A stretch of 7,487 bases of DNA, taken from a bacterium (GTDB taxonomy: Bacteria; Verrucomicrobiota; Verrucomicrobiae; JAJYAR01). The notes beneath the pieces are model-generated. The model did not search any database. It was not told where the DNA came from and saw nothing but the letters and a program-made list of their open reading frames with translations. Made by a program: the position numbers and the translations under genes. Positions 5,958 through 7,487 of this stretch are shown here, piece by piece (position 1 is the stretch's first letter; each line of letters opens with the position of its first letter). The DNA lies in assembly GCA_021779435.1 (NCBI GenBank), contig JAJYAR010000120.1, positions 1-7,487 of the forward strand, in the 5' to 3' direction.

Positions 5958-7487
5958 ATGGAAACGCACTGTCTCCGATACACCGAAATTCCCGGCACAT
6001 CGCGGCTGTTCGCCGACTATCAGTATCATTTCGATCGGGTTAGCCGGTTCTATGCGTTCAACCCGCACGATTTCGAATCGTACAAGCGGGCGGCGGAAGG
6101 GATGGATTTTCCCGAGGCGCGGCGGGCGGCGCTGGTAGAGGCGCTGCGGAAGACGAACGCGGGTTCGCCGCTGCTGGAGGAGTTGGCGAAGCCGGGGACA
6201 GTAGCGGTTGTGACCGGCCAGCAGTTGGGTCTGTACACGGGGCCGGCCTACACGGTTTACAAGGCGCTGACGGTGGTGAAACTCGCGGAAGCGCTGCGCG
6301 ATGGAGGAATACGGGCGGTGCCGGTGTTTTGGGCGCCGTCGGAGGACCACGATTTCGCCGAGGTCGACCACTGTCATGTATTCGGCGGCGGGCACGAGCC
6401 GGTGAGTCTGCGGATGGAGGCCGAGGGCGGGCCGCGACAGATGGTGGGAACTCGCGTTGTCCGGCGGGTTCCGGATGACGAGTTGGCCCGAGCGATCGGG
6501 CGGATGCCGTTTGGCGAGGAAGCACGGGAGATGGCGCGGCGGGCCTACCGGCCGGGCGTGACGCTGATGGCGGCTTTCCGGCAGATGCTCGCCGAGATGC
6601 TGCGTCCGTATGAGTTCCTCTACGTGGACCCTCTCGAACAAGGAATCCGGGAGCTGGCTGCGCCGTTCTTGCGGGCGGCGGTGGAAGTGGCGCCGGGGCT
6701 GAACGCGAAGCTGCGGGAGCGGGCGCGGGAGCTGGAAGCGGCCGGATATCATGCGCAGGTGCTGATCGAGCCCGAGACGTCGCTGTTTTTCCGGATCGAG
6801 GGGAACAACCGGCACACGCTGCGCGTGCGGGACAGGCGATACAGCGCGGGCGAGCGCGAGTTTGGGACGGACGAGTTAGCCGGGGAGGCGGAGAAGCTGT
6901 CGCCGAACGCGGTGCTGCGGCCGGTGATGCAGGATTACTTACTGCCGACGATTGCCTATGCGGGCGGTCCGGCGGAGACGGCTTACTTCGCGCAGGCGGA
7001 AGTGATTTACCGCGAGTTACTCGGGCGGATGCCGGTGGCTGTGCCGCGGGCTTCGTTTACGTTTGTGCCGGCGGCGGAAGCGGAGCGGATGGAGAAGTTC
7101 GGGCTGAGCGTGCCAGGTCTGCTTCGGCCGGAAGCGGAGGTGCGGGAGGCGGCGGCGCGGACGCTTGTGCCGGCGGGATTGAAGGAGGAGTACGCGGTGG
7201 CGCGGCGGCGGCAAGGGGAGCTGATCGCGAAGCTCGAGGCGGCGACGCTCGGGCTGGATCCGACGCTAGTGAAAGCCCTGCGTCGCAGCGGGGCGAAGAT
7301 GAGTTACCAGCTCGAAAAGATGGAGAAGAAGGTGGCGCGGGAGGCTCTGCTGCGGGCCGAGCGGGCCGGGGCGGGGGTGAGTAAGCTGCTTAAGTTAGTG
7401 TATCCTGAGCGCCACTTACAGGAGCGGTATTACTCGTTCTTGCCCTTTTACGCTGAGCAGGGGCCAGGGTTTGTGGGTAAGATCGCG
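5958..7487 (+). CDS. bshC: BshC, putative cysteine ligase of bacillithiol biosynthesis (3' end cut by window edge)
   Basis: Expected to add cysteine to glucosamine-malate (GlcN-Mal), the last step of bacillithiol synthesis, in the cytosol. The frame is open for 510 codons to the window edge; family members are about 540 residues, so only the last 30 or so are missing. Seen in order: the N-terminal segment METHCLRYTEIPGTSRLFAD; VTGQQLGLYTGPAYTVYKAL (85-104), the strongest signature, in the Rossmann-like core; VPVFWAPSEDHDFAEV (121-136); the segment around PTIAYAGGPAETAYFAQAEV near residue 335-350; and a long helical stretch about 407-474 (EEYAVARRRQGELIAKLE to AREALLRAERAG) matching the dimer-forming coiled coil. 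The ATG at 5958 begins at the expected N-terminus, although the nearest purine-rich run (GGAGAGAA, 5933-5940) is far for a Shine-Dalgarno. It is transcribed divergently from cyaY. bshA and bshB are not in this window. Confidence 0.94.
   Translation, partial: METHCLRYTEIPGTSRLFADYQYHFDRVSRFYAFNPHDFESYKRAAEGMDFPEARRAALVEALRKTNAGSPLLEELAKPGTVAVVTGQQLGLYTGPAYTVYKALTVVKLAEALRDGGIRAVPVFWAPSEDHDFAEVDHCHVFGGGHEPVSLRMEAEGGPRQMVGTRVVRRVPDDELARAIGRMPFGEEAREMARRAYRPGVTLMAAFRQMLAEMLRPYEFLYVDPLEQGIRELAAPFLRAAVEVAPGLNAKLRERARELEAAGYHAQVLIEPETSLFFRIEGNNRHTLRVRDRRYSAGEREFGTDELAGEAEKLSPNAVLRPVMQDYLLPTIAYAGGPAETAYFAQAEVIYRELLGRMPVAVPRASFTFVPAAEAERMEKFGLSVPGLLRPEAEVREAAARTLVPAGLKEEYAVARRRQGELIAKLEAATLGLDPTLVKALRRSGAKMSYQLEKMEKKVAREALLRAERAGAGVSKLLKLVYPERHLQERYYSFLPFYAEQGPGFVGKIA

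Noticed and set aside
5895..6815. 306-residue - strand frame across bshC
   Set aside because: Arg/Pro/His-rich antisense shadow of bshC, which has clear family motifs.
1..7487. CRISPR array, tRNA, rRNA or insertion sequence
   Set aside because: No regularly spaced repeats, no tRNA-like cloverleaf, no transposase motifs or paired terminal repeats were seen on either strand.

Overview
This is a high-GC bacterial window, most likely from Acidobacteriota and perhaps the Solibacteres/Bryobacterales side. The main evidence is an acidobacterial-type PadR regulator directly followed by an ADOP-type (acidobacterial duplicated orphan permease) FtsX/MacB protein without an ATPase. A bacillithiol-pathway gene (bshC) is also compatible. 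The taxonomic call is inferred from gene content.

Layout. (1) 1-2995, + strand: a PadR-family regulator with an abnormal N-terminus, then an 867-residue ADOP permease that starts 9 bases after the padR stop behind a perfect Shine-Dalgarno. (2) 2996-3359: no intact gene, but not empty. It holds the decayed remains of a HicB/HicA-type toxin-antitoxin pair. The hicB-like frame (3021-3224) is recognisable over its whole length but is broken by two in-frame TAG codons. It overlaps the start of a hicA-like frame that stops after 16 codons. A 16-base perfect palindrome lies between this relic and the converging gene. (3) 5832-3360, - strand: a tightly packed operon in the order cyaY (frataxin-like iron protein), hemW (radical SAM haem chaperone), ltaE-type threonine aldolase. 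cyaY and hemW share one base (TAATG); hemW and the aldolase overlap by 13 bases. (4) 5833-5957: a divergent intergenic region with an imperfect inverted repeat. (5) 5958-7487, + strand: bshC, the putative cysteine-adding enzyme of bacillithiol synthesis, running off the right edge after 510 codons.

How the genes may work together. padR and the permease form a regulator-target pair. cyaY (iron for Fe-S assembly or its control) and hemW (a 4Fe-4S protein handling haem) make sense as one iron/haem unit, and the divergent bshC adds low-molecular-weight thiol chemistry, which in other bacteria is linked to Fe-S and metal handling. The aldolase is probably co-transcribed metabolic cargo. No wholly new system is visible. 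The least expected item is the hicBA-like relic with two amber codons in an otherwise preserved frame.
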